From the NCBI GenBank assembly GCA_023400405.1, contig JAEXFD010000064.1:62001-126000 (forward strand): a stretch of 64,000 bases of DNA. The letters run 5' to 3'. Under the pieces are notes generated by a model, which made no database searches, had not been told where the DNA came from, and worked only from the letters and a program-made list of their open reading frames with translations. Source of the DNA: Pseudomonadota bacterium. GTDB lineage: Bacteria > Pseudomonadota > Alphaproteobacteria > Sphingomonadales > Sphingomonadaceae. A program made the position numbers and the translations under genes. This document shows positions 41,992-50,723 of the stretch, piece after piece (position 1 is the first letter of the stretch; the number at the start of each line of letters is the position of its first letter).

Positions 41992-44130
41992 TCAGAGATC
42001 GACGACACAGCGGAACCCGATGCCGGCCGAACGGTCCTTGGCGGGCGCCATCAGCAAATATTTCCCGTGCTCGTTCAGCGCATAGGCCTGCGGGAAATAC
42101 CAGTGCGACGTCTGCGGCTGATAGCTGTTGCCGCCCCGCAGCACGGCACCGCGGACATGGCGGTCGCGATATTCGTCGGTCCATTGCCAGATCACGCCGA
42201 CCAGATCCTCGACGCCGAACGGGCTCGCCCCACTGGGATGTGTGCCGACCCGGGGAGGATCGGGCATCCGACGGTCCAGACAGGGTTCGGGCGCGGCGTC
42301 CGTGCGCCAGTCGTCGCCCCAGGGGTAGCGACGGCCGTCGGTGCCCTGCGCCGCATATTGCCATTCCCATTCGCGCGGCAGGCGCTTGCCCGCCCAGGCC
42401 GCATAGGCGCGCGCATCCTCGATCCCGACCCAGGTGACCGGCCGGTCTTCCCAACCCGGGCGGGGCGCCCCGTCGATCCAATGCAACAGGAAGTTCTGCG
42501 CGTCGCGCGGCGCATAGCCGCTCGCATCGAGGAACGCCTTGAATTGCGCGTTGGTGACCGGGTGGCGATCGATCGCGAAGGCGTCGATCGCCATTCTGTG
42601 GCGATGCGCGCGACGCGGCGACGTTTCCCAGGGATATTGGACATCGACGCCATCGGCCTGATAGCCTTCGATGACGACGCCGGTCACGGCGAAGTCGAAT
42701 TCGGCGGCAGGGATGGCGACCATCCCCTCCGGGGCCGCGTCGTAGCGCGCCGTGGGCGCGATCGGCACCAGCTCCTGCTTCGCCGAGTGCCATTTCGACG
42801 AAAGGTCCGGCAGCGGCGTCGCCGTCAGCTTGCGCATCGTCGCGAGATGTTCGGTCAGGTCGTCGCCGGTCGTGTCGCAAAGGAAGGCGGCGAAGCCATT
42901 CGCGTCTATATGCGCGCTCAGCACCGCGCGGTCACCGTCGATGCGCGGCTCGATCTTCGCCCCGTTCCACACGTCGTAATAAACCGCGCCGGCCAGATAG
43001 GGCACGCTCAGCTGCTCGCCGACGATCGCATATTCCTGGCGATTGATCAGCGTCCACAAGGTCCGCCCGTCGCCCGGCCAGCGGCTGGCAAAGATGCCCG
43101 CCTGCAGCGTCTGCTCGTACGGCCGCCATTCGGAGCTGACGAGCAGGGGCGCGAACCGCCGCTGGACCGTTGCGACGCGGCGCAGCGTCTCGGCATCGCG
43201 TTCGGTGAACAGGTTCACGAAGCCGAACACATTCTCCCAGGCGACATAGCCGATGCCGTTGAAGAAGGCGTGCTGCAGGTCGTGCGTGCGGTCGCGGCTC
43301 CAGCGGTTCTCGATGTTGATCATGTGCCGCGGCTCGAGCCACTTCAGCTTGATCACCGTCGGGATGCTCTCGTTCGGGATCCGCTTGGTCCAGCTCTGGA
43401 CATTCCAGGGCAGATGGTGATCGCCCGCATGCGCGGTCGACTCCGGCTGGAGGACGATGGGGCGTCCCCGCGCCTCCGCGGCGGTCTGGAAGGCGAGCGG
43501 CACGCCCGAATAGGTGTCGCCGTTCACGCCGTCGGCGCCGGTCGCCATGACGAGGTCGACGATGCGGTCCCAATCGGTCGCGCCGCCGTCCCGCGTGCCA
43601 TTGTCCCACGCCATGGTCGGCAGCAGCACCTTGACGCCGCGGCGATGGAAGTCGTCGACCACGCCTTTCAGCGCCTCCACCCCGCCCGGCAGCGCATGCG
43701 CCAGGTCGAACTGGTTGCGGTCGTCCACGCCGATGTTCGGATAGATGTACCAGATGAGCACGCTGTCGATGCCGCCATAGCGCGCCTCGAGATCGTCGAG
43801 ATAGCGATCGACCGTGTAACGGCCCGTCTCGACGTCGTAGAAGTAGCGGTCCTCCACCATCATCTGCACATGGACGAAATTGCGCTGTGCCCATTGCAAC
43901 TCGGGATGGCGGTAGAGGCGATCGTCGAACCCCATCCGGATATGATGCTCGCGGCGCCATTCGGTGAGGCCCTGGACCCATTCGTCGCTGGCGCCGTTGA
44001 CGTCGATCCGCCACCGCCCGAGCTCCTGGAAGGGCCAGCCGAACGACCCGCCGGGCGTCGGGAAATAGGGCCCGGTCAGGGCATGACTCATCTTTACATT
44101 GGTGCTCGTCCGGTGGGGCGAGTTGGTCAT
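41992..44130 (-). CDS. Fusion of a TIM-barrel glycosidase-like domain and a SUMF1 domain
   Basis: A 712-residue two-domain protein. The N-terminal part (about 30-440) looks like a TIM-barrel carbohydrate enzyme: strands such as SVLIWYIYP, VKVLLPTMAWD, ADGVNGDTYSG (Asp205) and IVLQPEST (Glu230), then a beta-rich tail. The C-terminal part (467-710) is a formylglycine-generating-enzyme / SUMF1-type fold, with EGMVAIP, HPVTNAQFKAFL, PVTWVGIEDARAYAAW, GKRLPREWEW and GIGFRCV. The two copper-binding Cys of true FGE are absent (the strand reads RGGNSYQPQTSHWYF), so a sulfatase-maturing role is unlikely. No signal peptide. It starts 13 bp after the kinase stop. Confidence 0.85.
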   Translation of the reverse strand: MTNSPHRTSTNVKMSHALTGPYFPTPGGSFGWPFQELGRWRIDVNGASDEWVQGLTEWRREHHIRMGFDDRLYRHPELQWAQRNFVHVQMMVEDRYFYDVETGRYTVDRYLDDLEARYGGIDSVLIWYIYPNIGVDDRNQFDLAHALPGGVEALKGVVDDFHRRGVKVLLPTMAWDNGTRDGGATDWDRIVDLVMATGADGVNGDTYSGVPLAFQTAAEARGRPIVLQPESTAHAGDHHLPWNVQSWTKRIPNESIPTVIKLKWLEPRHMINIENRWSRDRTHDLQHAFFNGIGYVAWENVFGFVNLFTERDAETLRRVATVQRRFAPLLVSSEWRPYEQTLQAGIFASRWPGDGRTLWTLINRQEYAIVGEQLSVPYLAGAVYYDVWNGAKIEPRIDGDRAVLSAHIDANGFAAFLCDTTGDDLTEHLATMRKLTATPLPDLSSKWHSAKQELVPIAPTARYDAAPEGMVAIPAAEFDFAVTGVVIEGYQADGVDVQYPWETSPRRAHRHRMAIDAFAIDRHPVTNAQFKAFLDASGYAPRDAQNFLLHWIDGAPRPGWEDRPVTWVGIEDARAYAAWAGKRLPREWEWQYAAQGTDGRRYPWGDDWRTDAAPEPCLDRRMPDPPRVGTHPSGASPFGVEDLVGVIWQWTDEYRDRHVRGAVLRGGNSYQPQTSHWYFPQAYALNEHGKYLLMAPAKDRSAGIGFRCVVDL

Positions 44131-44143
44131 TGTGTCGCTTCCG

Positions 44144-45100
44144 TCAGAGGGGTGCGGCAAGGCCGCAATAAGTGGCAATCGAGGCAGGGCTATGCTGATC
44201 GCCGTCACCGGCCAGCAACGCCGCGACGGCGGCATGGTCCGGTATGCTCGTCTGGGCGCCGGCACGCGTCGTGGCGAGCGCCCCCGCGGCGGCTGCCGCG
44301 CGCAGGGCTGCCTTGATCGGCTCTCCCCTCGCGAGGGCCGCGGCAAGCACGCCGCAGAACGTGTCGCCGGCGGCCGTGGTATCGACCGGATCGACCGGGA
44401 AGGCCGGTTGCAGCAGATAGTCGTCCGCCACGCGCGCGCAGCATCCCCGAGCGCCGAGCGTCACGACCGCACAGGGCACCCCCGTCGCGGCCAGGGCTTC
44501 GGCGATCGAGCCGTTGTTGCCGACGATCGTGGAAAGTTCTTCCTCGTTGACGACCAGCACGTCGATCGCCGCGAGCAATTCGGTGGGGAGCGCCTGTGCG
44601 GGGGCTGCGTTGAGCATCACCGACACGCCCGCGGCGCGCGCGGCCCGCGCGAACGCCAGCACCGTCGGCAACGGCGTTTCCAGCTGCATCACCAGCCAGG
44701 CGACGCCGGCCAGGTCGGGCAGGTCCTCCGGCGCGAGCGAGGCATTGGCCCCCGGCGCGACGGCGATCGCGTTTTCGGCATCGTCGGAGACCATGATCAG
44801 CGCGGCCCCGGTCGGCCGGGCCGATCGAACGGCGTGCAGTTCCACTCCCGCTGCCGCGACGGACGCGGTCAGCAGCGCGGCATTCGGGTCGTCTCCAAGC
44901 GCCGCGAGAAAAGCGGTCGGCGCACCGCCCGCACGCCCGCTCGCAACCGCCTGGTTCGCGCCCTTCCCGCCCGGCACGACGACGAGATCGCCGCCGAGCA
45001 CCGTTTCGCCCGGGGCCGCGATGTGCGGCACCCGGACCACGAAATCGATATTTGCCGACCCGGCGACCAGCACTGCGCCGCGTTGCCCGCTGCTGGCCAT
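44144..45100 (-). CDS. PfkB-family sugar kinase, ribokinase-like
   Basis: A 318-residue PfkB carbohydrate kinase. Signature 1 is PGGKGANQA (about 43-51) and signature 2 DTTAAGDTFCG (about 246-256), where the usual GAGD is AAGD with the catalytic Asp kept. The domain order and length match ribokinase, which phosphorylates ribose or another pentose at O5. In this operon it most likely acts on the pentose released by GH127 or the fusion enzyme. It starts 9 bp after the receptor stop. A free RbsK role elsewhere in the cell cannot be excluded. Confidence 0.87.
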   Translation of the reverse strand: MASSGQRGAVLVAGSANIDFVVRVPHIAAPGETVLGGDLVVVPGGKGANQAVASGRAGGAPTAFLAALGDDPNAALLTASVAAAGVELHAVRSARPTGAALIMVSDDAENAIAVAPGANASLAPEDLPDLAGVAWLVMQLETPLPTVLAFARAARAAGVSVMLNAAPAQALPTELLAAIDVLVVNEEELSTIVGNNGSIAEALAATGVPCAVVTLGARGCCARVADDYLLQPAFPVDPVDTTAAGDTFCGVLAAALARGEPIKAALRAAAAAGALATTRAGAQTSIPDHAAVAALLAGDGDQHSPASIATYCGLAAPL

Positions 45101-45109
45101 CCGAGCCTC

Positions 45110-47314
45110 CTAGAAGTCGCTGCGCAGGGTGAGCGTTACCGTGCGGCCGCGGCCGGCAAAGTAGTTCTGGAAGAAGTCGATCTGCGAGAAGGCCAGGAAA
45201 TAATATTTGTTGAAGAGGTTTTCCGCGGCCAGCGACACCGTACCGACGCCCGCGACACGATATTTCGCCGTCAGGTCGAACAATGTCCGTCCCTTGATGT
45301 CCTCAGGCGGCGACGAACCGGCCTGCTTGCGGCTCATCGTGTTGTCCATGCCGAGCGACAGCGAGAAGTCCTTGATCGGGATCACCGTCGCGGTCAGGTT
45401 GAGCTTGTCGAGCGGGATGTTGGTGATGCCGAGCGGCGTTTCGACCGGGGTCGTGACGTTGTTGGCCGCGGTCGTCTTGCCCTTCACATGGCTGTAGACC
45501 CCGTTGAGGCGCAGCCATTCGGTGGGCCGTACCTCGGCCGTGGCGTCGATGCCGGTGATACGCACGGGACGGCGGATCAGCACGAAATCGAGCGTCGCCG
45601 GATCGATGCCCAGGCTCGATCCCAGCTTCGAGAAGGAATTATAATAGGACGCGCCGAAGCTGCCCCAGCGCCCGCGCCAGTTCGCCCCGACTTCCTTGTT
45701 GTCGAAGATCACGGCCTTGAGATCGAGGATGCCGGCGACCGATTGTCCCGGATAGTTCACGTTGCGCAAGGGGATGCCGACGTTCGGCAAGGTGAAGCCC
45801 TTGGAATAGGAGCCGAATACCGAGAACCCGCCGCCCAGCCGGGCGATCGCGCCGACATTCGGCAAGGTGTTGGCATAGGTCAGCTTGCCGCCCTTCACGG
45901 CGACGCGGTTGCGATAATAGGTGGTCGTGTAATCGTCGACCTTCACCTGGCCATCCTCATAGCGCACGCCGCCCGACAGCGTCACCGGCCCGATGTCCCA
46001 TGAAAGCTGAACATAGGGCCCGAAGCTGGTGTACTTCAGCGGCGGCACCCACACCCGATTGGTGAGCGCGAGACGCTGCTCGGTCTCGTCGTGAACCGCA
46101 TCGATGCCGAAGCGCATTTCCAGTCCGTCGATCAGGAAATCCTTGTGCGCATAGGAGGTCCGCAGGCCGAACTTCTTCGAGCGGATTTCGGATTGATCGA
46201 CCAGCTTGCCCAGCGGCGCGATGAGCGGGTCCTGGCGGTCGGCGCCATTGTCCCCCGGATAGCGCATCGACTGCTTCGCATAATAGGCGGTCGCGACCAG
46301 CGTGCCGCCCAGCAGGTCGTTGTGCGAATAGTTGAGGGCGGTCTGGATGAACTCGTTATATTCCGCACGGGTCACATCGACGCCGTTGACCAGCAGCGGA
46401 CCTGGCTCGGCCGTATCCGGCAGGCCCGTCGCGCGGTTGCCGGCGACATAATGGTAATTCTCCTTGCCCTCGAGCTTGAAGTAGCTGCCGGTGAGCTCCA
46501 GCCTCTGCGTCCCTGCGGAGCCGAGATCGGTGCCCACCTTCAGGAAGAAGTTCTTCTGCGTGGAATCGGCGAGCGAGCTCGAGGCGGAGAGGCCGATCCG
46601 CCGCCCCTTCGCATCATAGGTCATGCCGCGATCGACATAGGCGGCGGCGGCGAAGACATCGAAGCCATCCGCCTTGTAGGCGATATCGCCCTTGATGCCC
46701 CAGATGCCGCTGTCGTCCCGGAACTGCGTGCCGAGGCGGCCGCCGACATTGGCGTGGAAGCCGTCCAGCGTCGCGCGCCGCGAGATATAGTTGATGACGC
46801 CGCCGGCCGCGCCAATGCCCTCGGACGCGGACGCGCCGCCGATCACTTCGATCCGCTCCACCGTCGACATGTCGGTGAAGGTGGCGTTGCGGCTGCCGTC
46901 CCGCAGCGGCGTCGATTGCGGGATGCCGTCGAACAGATAAAGCGCCGTGCGCCCGCGCATCGTCTCGCCCAGGGTGTTCAGCGCCTGGCTCGATTCCGAA
47001 TAGCCGGGGACCGTCTTCGACAGGACCGCGGTATTGTCTTCGGTGAGCGCCAGCGAGCGCTGGACCTCTGCGGGCGTGACCACGGTGATCGCGCCCGGGA
47101 TCTTGTCGATCGCCTTGGGCGCGCGATTGCCGGTGACGATGAGCCCCGCGTCGTTCGAGGCGTCCCGCGTATCGTCCTGGGTCGTCGTCTCTTGCACGGC
47201 CCCGGCGGATTGTTGCGCGGTGGTGGGCGGCGGCCCGGCCTCTTGCGCCTTGGCCCCGGTCCAGGCCGCGCTGACCATGAGTGTGCTTAGCGTCACGCGA
47301 GCGAATGTCCGCAT
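45110..47314 (-). CDS. TonB-dependent receptor, furanoside operon
   Basis: A 734-residue outer-membrane receptor. The signal peptide ends at GAKAQ (residue 24). A linker precedes the TonB-box-like AGLIVTGNRAP (56-66) and the plug (about 70-190; IPGAITVVTPAEV, LYLFDGIPQSTP, VERIEVIGGAS). The barrel ends in LTLRSDF, a normal C-terminal Phe. Its size and plug resemble siderophore-type receptors more than the larger glycan receptors elsewhere in this window, but no iron genes are near. An AGGAGAG ribosome site precedes the ATG. It leads a six-gene operon, divergent from the lyase gene at 47518. Confidence 0.9.
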   Translation of the reverse strand: MRTFARVTLSTLMVSAAWTGAKAQEAGPPPTTAQQSAGAVQETTTQDDTRDASNDAGLIVTGNRAPKAIDKIPGAITVVTPAEVQRSLALTEDNTAVLSKTVPGYSESSQALNTLGETMRGRTALYLFDGIPQSTPLRDGSRNATFTDMSTVERIEVIGGASASEGIGAAGGVINYISRRATLDGFHANVGGRLGTQFRDDSGIWGIKGDIAYKADGFDVFAAAAYVDRGMTYDAKGRRIGLSASSSLADSTQKNFFLKVGTDLGSAGTQRLELTGSYFKLEGKENYHYVAGNRATGLPDTAEPGPLLVNGVDVTRAEYNEFIQTALNYSHNDLLGGTLVATAYYAKQSMRYPGDNGADRQDPLIAPLGKLVDQSEIRSKKFGLRTSYAHKDFLIDGLEMRFGIDAVHDETEQRLALTNRVWVPPLKYTSFGPYVQLSWDIGPVTLSGGVRYEDGQVKVDDYTTTYYRNRVAVKGGKLTYANTLPNVGAIARLGGGFSVFGSYSKGFTLPNVGIPLRNVNYPGQSVAGILDLKAVIFDNKEVGANWRGRWGSFGASYYNSFSKLGSSLGIDPATLDFVLIRRPVRITGIDATAEVRPTEWLRLNGVYSHVKGKTTAANNVTTPVETPLGITNIPLDKLNLTATVIPIKDFSLSLGMDNTMSRKQAGSSPPEDIKGRTLFDLTAKYRVAGVGTVSLAAENLFNKYYFLAFSQIDFFQNYFAGRGRTVTLTLRSDF

Positions 47315-47454
47315 ATCTCTCCTCCCCCGCGCGGGAGATTATGTCCTCCTCGCGCTTTCGGGGCATTCTACCGTTCGCGGAATGGCAATAAACCGGCGCG
47401 GGCTTCGTTCAGACGCAAGCAAATCCGGTTTCCGCTCTCCCTCCTTTGTGCGCT

Positions 47455-47475
47455 ACAACACGCAAAAGCTGTTGT
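47455..47475. promoter_or_regulatory. Inverted repeat operator, furanoside divergent region
   Basis: ACAACA at 47455-47460 and TGTTGT at 47470-47475 form a perfect dyad with a 9-nt spacer, 43 bp upstream of the lyase start and 141 bp from the receptor start. The size and symmetry fit a LysR or LacI/GntR operator. The LysR gene at 50714 is a candidate regulator. Confidence 0.55.
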
Positions 47476-47517
47476 CTGGGCAAAGCCCGGGGAGACGGCG
47501 GAAGCAAGGAGAGGGTC

Positions 47518-48342
47518 GTGCGTAGCAAGTTGTTCGTGCCGTGCTCGCGCCCGGAACTGTTCGCGAAGGCGCTGGCGAGTGCCGCCGACGCGCTGTCGTT
47601 CGATCTCGAAGACGCCGTCCCCGAATCCGGAAAGGCCGAGGCCCGAAACGCGCTCGCCGATCTGCTGCGTTCCGACGCGATCCGGCACTCGCCCAAGACC
47701 CTCATCGTGCGGGTCAACGGCCTGGGAACGGCCCATTTTGCCGCCGACGTCGCCGCGCTTGCCGGATGCCGCGTCGATCTCGTCAACCTGCCCAAGGCCG
47801 AACGGGCGTCCGACGTCCACGATGCGGTCTCGGCACTGCCCGCGGCGATGACCGCCGACCTGCTGGTCAATATCGAAACCGCGCTGGGCCTCTCCAACGC
47901 CGTCGAGATCGCCGGTTCGCACCCCCGAGTCGCGGGGCTGCAAGTGGGTCTCAACGACCTGTTCGCGGCGCTTCAGATCGATCGCGGCGACGAACGACAT
48001 GGTCACGCGGCCTTGTGGAGCATCCGCGTCGCCAGCGGCGCCGCGGGCCGCTTCGCCTATGATGGCGCCTGGCCCGACCTCCGCGACGAGGATGGCTTCA
48101 GGCGCGAAGCGGAGCTGGCGCGCAGCCTGGGATATCGCGGCAAGAGCTGCATCCATCCGCGCCAGGTGCCGATCGCCAATGCGGTGTTCGATACGGACTC
48201 GGCCCGGATCGCAGCCCGCCGCCTCCTCGCGGCCGCGGCGGCGGCAGAGGCGGAGGGCCGAGGCGCCTTCACGCTCGACGGAAAGATGATCGACCGGCCG
48301 GCGATCGAACAGGCACGCGCGCTGCTGGATTCGCAGCCTTGA
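47518..48342 (+). CDS. CitE-like / HpcH-HpaI family lyase
   Basis: A 274-residue TIM-barrel lyase of the citrate lyase beta-subunit (CitE-like) family. These enzymes cleave or form C-C bonds in beta-hydroxyacyl-CoA esters (citramalyl-CoA, malyl-CoA and similar). The sequence has RSKLFVPCSRPELF, DLEDAVPESGK (metal/substrate site), RVNGLGTAH, VNLPKAER, VNIETALGL and GKSCIHPRQV, all typical. The start is GTG at 47518 behind AAGGAGAGG. Together with the CoA-transferase at 37465 it could split an activated hydroxy acid. The symporter gene begins inside its stop codon (TTGA). Confidence 0.86.
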   Translation: MRSKLFVPCSRPELFAKALASAADALSFDLEDAVPESGKAEARNALADLLRSDAIRHSPKTLIVRVNGLGTAHFAADVAALAGCRVDLVNLPKAERASDVHDAVSALPAAMTADLLVNIETALGLSNAVEIAGSHPRVAGLQVGLNDLFAALQIDRGDERHGHAALWSIRVASGAAGRFAYDGAWPDLRDEDGFRREAELARSLGYRGKSCIHPRQVPIANAVFDTDSARIAARRLLAAAAAAEAEGRGAFTLDGKMIDRPAIEQARALLDSQP

Positions 48343-50723
48343 TCGGCCGGCTGATCCTCGCGCTGGCACTGGCGGTCGGCTTCGTTCGGCCGGCGTGCGC
48401 GGAGGACCATACTTCCTCGATCCGGCGGACGGCGCTGGCGACGCTGCCCGGCGACGCGTCCCTCCCGTTGCTGATCACGCTCGGCGGCCGGCCGATCGCG
48501 ATCCAGTCCAAAGGTGCCAGCGAGCTTCGCGCCGATGGACGCGCGTGGGACAGGCTTGATTCGCCCCTGATGGGCGACATGGCCCGCATCCGCCGCGTCA
48601 CAAGCGGCGGCGGTCGCGCGGCCGCGCTGCTGGGAACGGCCGGTGGCATCGACAGCGTGGCGCTGATCGAGCGCACCGGCGGCACGTTGCGGCTGCAAGC
48701 CCTGCCCACTCTGCCCACGCGATTGCGAGGCGCCACGGCGGTAATCGAGGCAGACGCTGTCGCGATCGCCGGCACGGCCGGTGACGGCACTGCCGTCCTG
48801 ATCCGGCTCGCGCTCGACACGCCCGGCGCGAACTGGACGACCGTGCCCCTTCCGCCCGCCGTCGGTCCGCCGGCAGCCTTGGCGGGACAGGCCGGCGCCT
48901 ATTACCTGACCGCAGCCGACGGCCATCAATGGCGCTGGACGAGCAAGTCTGGCTGGCAACCCCGCACCGCTGCGCCGGGCTCCGCCGCATGGGCGCGGCC
49001 CATCGGGCAGGCCAATCTCCTCTACCTCGTCCCGCGCGGCGGCAACGCCACTCTCTACAGCTATAGCGGGATTACCGACGCCTGGGCGCCGCTGGACGAG
49101 TCCGTGCCGGCGATTGGCGTCGTCACGTCCTACGGCAATGGGCTGCTGGCGCTGAGTGCCGCGCCCGGAGGCTGGCGCGCCGCGGCGATCGAGCTGCAAT
49201 TGCAGCGCCGTCCGCTCGGCTGGCTCGATTGGACGATCATGGTCGCCTACCTCGCCGCGATGCTGGCGATCGGCTTCTACTTCTGGCGGCGATCGCGCAT
49301 GGGCTCGACCAGCGAGTTCTTCCTGGGCTCGCGATCGATCCCCTTCTGGGCGGCCGGCGTCTCGATGTTCGCCGGCAACACCAGCTCGATCAGCTACCTC
49401 GCGGTGCCCGCCAAGGCCTTCGACACCGACTGGCAGTACATGATGTCGAAGATCGTGACCGTCATCGGCCTGATGGCGGTGGCCTTCTGGATCATTCCGA
49501 TGTTCCGCCGCCTGAACCTCGTATCGGTGTTCAACTATCTGGAAATGCGGTTCCATCCGGCGATCCGTATGCTGTCCTCGGCGCTGGCGATCACGATGCA
49601 TGTCGGCGGCCGGATGGGCGTGGTGCTGTTCCTGCCGGCGCTTGCCATCGGGACGATCACCGGCACCAATGTGACCGCGTGCATCGTCGTCATCGGGCTT
49701 TGCACGATCGTCTATACCGCGCTCGGCGGGATGAAGGCCGTGATCTGGACCGACTTCTTCCAGGTCGTGGTGCTGATGGGCGGTGCGCTGTTCGCGATCG
49801 GCTTCATGGTTCATGCCGTCGGGCTGGGCCAGATCGTCGAAACCGCCCAGGCGTTCGACAAGACGAAGCTGGTCAATGTCAGCACCGATTTCACGACGCC
49901 GACCCTCTGGGGCTTCATCATCCTCATCACGCTCGACACCGTCCTGACCTTTCCGAAGGACCAGGTGCTGATGCAGCGCGCGCTATCGACTCCGTCCGCC
50001 AAGCAGGCGAGCGCCTCGGTCTGGACCTTCGCGGCGGTGCTGCTGCCGGGCGGCCTCATCTTCTACGTCATCGGGACGACGCTGTTCGCCTATTACCGCG
50101 CCAATCCAGGGCGGCTCGATCCGCTGCTGCCCGTCGATGCGGTGTTTCCCGCCTTTATCGGCACCGAGCTTCCCCACGGCGTCACCGGGATCATCATCGC
50201 GGGGCTGTTCGCCGCGGCGATGGGCACGCTGTCCGGCACGATCAACTCGGTCGCGACGTTGCTCTCGGTCGACTTCTACGCCCGGTTCAAGCGCGTGAAG
50301 CCGACGCAGAAAGAAGAGGTGCGCTTCGCCGAGTGGATGACCGTGCTGGTCGGCCTGATCGGGATCGCCATCGCCATCGTCCTTTCCTGGCTCGACGTCC
50401 GCTCGCTGCTCGACCTGACGATCGAACTGTTCGGGCTGTTGGGCGGCAGCTGTGCCGGGTCCTATACGCTGGGCATGTTTTCGAAGCGCGCCAATTGGCA
50501 GGGAGTCGCGATCGGGATCGTGGCGGCCTCGCTGGTCACGCTGGTCGCCTGGATCTTGGGCCTGGTCCATCCCTATTTCTACCTCGCGATCGCGATCGTC
50601 GCTTCGATCGTGATCGGCTATGTCGCCAGCCTGTTCTTTCCGCGTCCCGACGAGGCAAAGCTGCAGGGACTGACCGTATTCACCGGCGGCGGCCGCCTGG
50701 GGGAGAAGACGCCATTGATATAA
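48339..50723 (+). CDS. Sodium:solute symporter with N-terminal propeller (first copy)
   Basis: A 794-residue fusion. A signal peptide (1-21) precedes a periplasmic beta-propeller-like domain (about 25-285) with repeated strands such as LITLGGRPIAIQ and HQWRWTSKSGWQP, resembling the NanM/cyclically-permuted-mutarotase group. The rest (about 290-780) is a sodium:solute symporter with about 13-14 helices and the family segments EFFLGSRSIPFWAAGVSMFA and VYTALGGMKAVIWTD. A sugar mutarotase tied to its transporter would present the right anomer. The start is TTG, overlapping the lyase stop. LysR begins within its last codons. Confidence 0.88.
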   Translation: MIGRLILALALAVGFVRPACAEDHTSSIRRTALATLPGDASLPLLITLGGRPIAIQSKGASELRADGRAWDRLDSPLMGDMARIRRVTSGGGRAAALLGTAGGIDSVALIERTGGTLRLQALPTLPTRLRGATAVIEADAVAIAGTAGDGTAVLIRLALDTPGANWTTVPLPPAVGPPAALAGQAGAYYLTAADGHQWRWTSKSGWQPRTAAPGSAAWARPIGQANLLYLVPRGGNATLYSYSGITDAWAPLDESVPAIGVVTSYGNGLLALSAAPGGWRAAAIELQLQRRPLGWLDWTIMVAYLAAMLAIGFYFWRRSRMGSTSEFFLGSRSIPFWAAGVSMFAGNTSSISYLAVPAKAFDTDWQYMMSKIVTVIGLMAVAFWIIPMFRRLNLVSVFNYLEMRFHPAIRMLSSALAITMHVGGRMGVVLFLPALAIGTITGTNVTACIVVIGLCTIVYTALGGMKAVIWTDFFQVVVLMGGALFAIGFMVHAVGLGQIVETAQAFDKTKLVNVSTDFTTPTLWGFIILITLDTVLTFPKDQVLMQRALSTPSAKQASASVWTFAAVLLPGGLIFYVIGTTLFAYYRANPGRLDPLLPVDAVFPAFIGTELPHGVTGIIIAGLFAAAMGTLSGTINSVATLLSVDFYARFKRVKPTQKEEVRFAEWMTVLVGLIGIAIAIVLSWLDVRSLLDLTIELFGLLGGSCAGSYTLGMFSKRANWQGVAIGIVAASLVTLVAWILGLVHPYFYLAIAIVASIVIGYVASLFFPRPDEAKLQGLTVFTGGGRLGEKTPLI

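Noticed and set aside
41992..44130. Sulfatase-maturing enzyme (true FGE) annotation
   Set aside because: The two copper-binding Cys of FGE are missing and no sulfatase gene is in the window.
45110..47314. Siderophore receptor
   Set aside because: The plug resembles siderophore receptors, but the gene leads a sugar operon and no iron-uptake or siderophore genes are near.
47518..48342. Citrate lyase beta subunit of citrate fermentation
   Set aside because: No alpha or gamma subunit genes (citF, citD) are present; stand-alone CitE-like lyases act on other acyl-CoA esters.
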